From positions 7,129,001 through 7,193,000 of the forward strand of contig NZ_FNTD01000004.1 of NCBI RefSeq assembly GCF_900104815.1: a stretch of 64,000 bases of DNA. Direction: 5' to 3'. Numbering within the stretch: the first letter of the stretch is position 1; every line of letters starts with the position of its first letter. The notes beneath the pieces are model-generated. The model did no database searches. It worked only from the letters and a program-made list of their open reading frames with translations, and had not been told where the DNA came from. The position numbers were made by a program, and so were the translations under genes. The DNA comes from Streptomyces misionensis (GTDB lineage: Bacteria > Actinomycetota > Actinomycetes > Streptomycetales > Streptomycetaceae). Positions 62,453-64,000 of the stretch are shown piece by piece.

Positions 62453-63433
62453 ATGCTGGCCGCCGTGGTCGACGCGCCCGGTCCGCTCGCCGACGTGCTG
62501 ACCGTACGCGAAGTGCCCCCGCCACCGGCCCCCGGTGCGGGCGAGGTCGTGGTGCGCATGCTCGCCTCGACCGTCAACCCCTCCGACGCGGTCACCGTCT
62601 CGGGCGCCTACCGGACCCGGACGTCGTTCCCCATGGTCCCCGGCTTCGAGGGCGTCGGGGTGATCGACGCCGTCGGTCCCGGGGTGCCCGCCGCCGTGCT
62701 CGGCCGGCGGGTGCTGCCGCTGGGCTCCGCCGGGGCCTGGCAGCAGTACAAGCGACTCGCCCACTCCTGGTGCGTCCCCGTTCCGGACGACATCCCCGAC
62801 GACGTCGCCTGCTTCGCCTACGTCAACCCCCTGACGGCCGTGACGATGGTCGAGCGGTTCTGCCGGCCCGGCGTGCGTCACGTGGTGGTCACCGCGGCGA
62901 CGTCGGCCATCGGCCGGCACCTCGCGGAACTCCTGAGCGAGCGCGGTGTCGCGCCGATCGGGGTCGTACGGGGGACGCCCGGGCGGACGGTCGCCGATCC
63001 GGCCCGGTGGCGGGCCGTGATCCGCACGGACGAGCCCGGCTGGCGCGAACGGCTGCGGGCGGTGACCGGCCCCCACGGCATCGAGGTGGCCTTCGACTGC
63101 GTCGGTGGCGCCGTGGGTGGTGACGTGTGCGCGCTGACCGCCCACGGCGGCGTGTTCGTCCACTACGGCCTGCTGTCGGGACGCCCGCTCCCGGCGGAGT
63201 CCCGCACCGGACACGGGGGCGCCCGCGTGGAGCTGTTCCGGCTGCGCGACACCGTCCACCAGGACGCCGGGCGGCACCTGCCCGAGCTGTTCGCCCCGGT
63301 CTTCGAGCACCTGCGCCGCGGCCGTCTGCACACGGCCGTCGCGGCCCGCGTGGGCCTCGGCGGCCTCGTCGGCCACCTCCGGAATCCCGCGGCCGGACGG
63401 CCCGGGAAGATCCTGATCGAGCCGCAGCGGTGA
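62453..63433 (+). CDS. MDR-family enoyl/quinone reductase
   Basis: A 326-residue zinc-free MDR reductase close to 2-enoyl thioester reductases (MECR/ETR1-like): GEVVVRMLASTVNPSDAVTVSGAYRTRTSFPMVPGFEGVGVID, then VNPLTAVTMVERF and the nucleotide loop VVTAATSAIGRHLAELLSERG; VAFDCVGGAVGG and HYGLLSGRPLP follow. A GGGAGGGAGG ribosome site lies 7 bases before the ATG. Probably NADPH-dependent reduction of an enoyl or quinone substrate. Ends at a bulged hairpin terminator. Confidence 0.86.
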   Translation: MLAAVVDAPGPLADVLTVREVPPPPAPGAGEVVVRMLASTVNPSDAVTVSGAYRTRTSFPMVPGFEGVGVIDAVGPGVPAAVLGRRVLPLGSAGAWQQYKRLAHSWCVPVPDDIPDDVACFAYVNPLTAVTMVERFCRPGVRHVVVTAATSAIGRHLAELLSERGVAPIGVVRGTPGRTVADPARWRAVIRTDEPGWRERLRAVTGPHGIEVAFDCVGGAVGGDVCALTAHGGVFVHYGLLSGRPLPAESRTGHGGARVELFRLRDTVHQDAGRHLPELFAPVFEHLRRGRLHTAVAARVGLGGLVGHLRNPAAGRPGKILIEPQR

Positions 63434-63549
63434 CAGGCCGCGGCCACCCGCGGCCGCCGCAGGAAGCGCCCCGGCAACCGCCGCCGGCCAGTCCGGCCGG
63501 CCCCGCCGCATCCCCGCAGCGGCCTCCCGAAGCACACCGCGCACCCCCG

Positions 63550-63597
63550 GCGCAGGGGCCGGTCGGCCCTGAAGACCCGACCGACGGGCCCCTGTGC
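63550..63597 (+). terminator. Bulged hairpin terminator after the MDR gene
   Basis: Outer stem GCGCAGGGGCC / GGCCCCTGTGC (one wobble) and inner stem GGTCGG / CCGACC separated by a four-base bulge, about 115 bases after the stop. Confidence 0.65.
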
Positions 63598-63650
63598 CCG
63601 CCCGCCGCGGATGACGATGATCGGCGCATGCGGAGAAGGGAAGGCCAGGA

Positions 63651-64000
63651 GTGATCGCCGTCGTCGGACATCACGATCTCACCCCGCCGACGCTGGCCCT
63701 GCTGGAGGAGGAACTGCGCTCGCGGCTCGTGGACCGCGCCCGCGCGGGCCGTGCCGGACTGGTCCGGGCCGGCAGGGGCCTGCCCGTGGCGTTCGGACGG
63801 GCCGCCCGGGCGGCCGGTCTGGCCCTGGTGACGGTGCTGCCGGCCCGCCGGGGCATGCCCGCCCACGTCGCCGAGCCGGACCGCAAGGCGGCCGGCGAAC
63901 TGCTGCTGCTGTCGCAGATGGTGCGCCTGCTGGAGTACGACCCCGCCGACCGCGCCTCCTGCATCACCGCCGACGAGGCCCTGGTGCGCTCGTGCGGCGG
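63651..64000 (+). CDS. Possible SLOG/LOG-type nucleotide-sensing protein (3' end cut)
   Basis: GTG at 63651 (after GAAGGCCAGGA) opens a frame still open at the window end, at least 116 residues. MIAVVGHHDLTPPTLALLEEEL resembles the opening of actinobacterial SLOG-family proteins (VTGHRDL...), which bind nucleotides or ADP-ribose-type ligands. The segment VLPARRGMPAHVAEPDRKAAGELL would be the loop after the second strand. Too little is visible to be sure; a plain hypothetical protein is the alternative. Confidence 0.6.
   Translation, partial: MIAVVGHHDLTPPTLALLEEELRSRLVDRARAGRAGLVRAGRGLPVAFGRAARAAGLALVTVLPARRGMPAHVAEPDRKAAGELLLLSQMVRLLEYDPADRASCITADEALVRSCG

Overview
The window is high-GC actinobacterial DNA, almost certainly a Streptomyces chromosome. 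GC content is very high with strong third-position GC bias, genes are packed with many ATGA/GTGA/TGATG overlaps, and several Streptomyces hallmarks are present: an ergothioneine operon, xylFGH beside a ROK regulator, a CebR-type operator, a secreted glycosidase with a CBM2, and many MDR, TetR and LacI genes. I see no rRNA, tRNA, insertion sequence, phage or CRISPR, and no in-frame TTA (bldA) codon in the genes where I looked for one. Both ends cut a gene (1-1000 lacks its 5' end, 63651-64000 its 3' end).

Layout. 1-2.8 kb: end of an aromatic meta-cleavage operon (flavin hydroxylase, type I extradiol dioxygenase, meta-cleavage hydrolase). 3.0-4.7 kb: a coupled OlsB/OlsA-like pair for ornithine lipids. 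4.7-9.1 kb: short UvrA paralogue, small MT0933-like protein, LLM flavin oxidoreductase, HAD-type phosphatase, dodecin. 9.25-10.6 kb: DasA-like sugar-binding lipoprotein behind a DasR-like site. 10.6-15.0 kb: egtABCD on the minus strand. 15.3-16.7 kb: PARG-like hydrolase and a PemK/MazF-like protein. 16.8-19.1 kb: secreted clan GH-A glycosidase-FnIII-CBM2 under a promoter carrying a perfect CebR palindrome. 19.1-28.8 kb: redox and regulatory housekeeping (MDR reductases, cupin, Cys-bearing HTH regulator, esterase, FMN reductase/TetR pair, LacI regulator, thioredoxin, flavoprotein disulfide reductase, epoxide hydrolase). 29.0-33.7 kb: xylFGH plus a Rok7B7-type ROK regulator.

The most unusual part is 34.0-46.4 kb: two Gfo/Idh/MocA dehydrogenases and an MFS exporter on the plus strand, a ROK regulator, then a minus-strand set of GMC oxidoreductase, StrG-like Fe/2OG oxygenase, GT-B glycosyltransferase, SHMT-like PLP enzyme lacking the catalytic Glu, and a large FAD/NAD(P)-binding protein. 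A strong promoter overlapped by an imperfect dyad drives the minus-strand set, and a related half-site sits in front of the FAD gene. No PKS, NRPS or terpene cyclase is present. It reads as an undescribed aminoglycoside-like or modified-sugar pathway, although a catabolic 3-keto-glycoside route is a real alternative.

46.6-55.2 kb: xylA, a TIM-barrel isomerase/epimerase, an unusual tandem-repeat intergenic region, and an operon coupling an apparently cytoplasmic GH3 glycosidase to a two-subunit ABC exporter through 4-base overlaps. 55.2-64.0 kb: peptide deformylase, TPR protein, DXS, XdhC/CoxI protein, a divergent pair of DJ-1/PfpI-domain genes (one a GlxA/AraC regulator), small membrane and hypothetical proteins, an MDR reductase, and the start of a possible SLOG-type protein. 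Reading frames and motifs were read directly; family names come from recognition without a database search.
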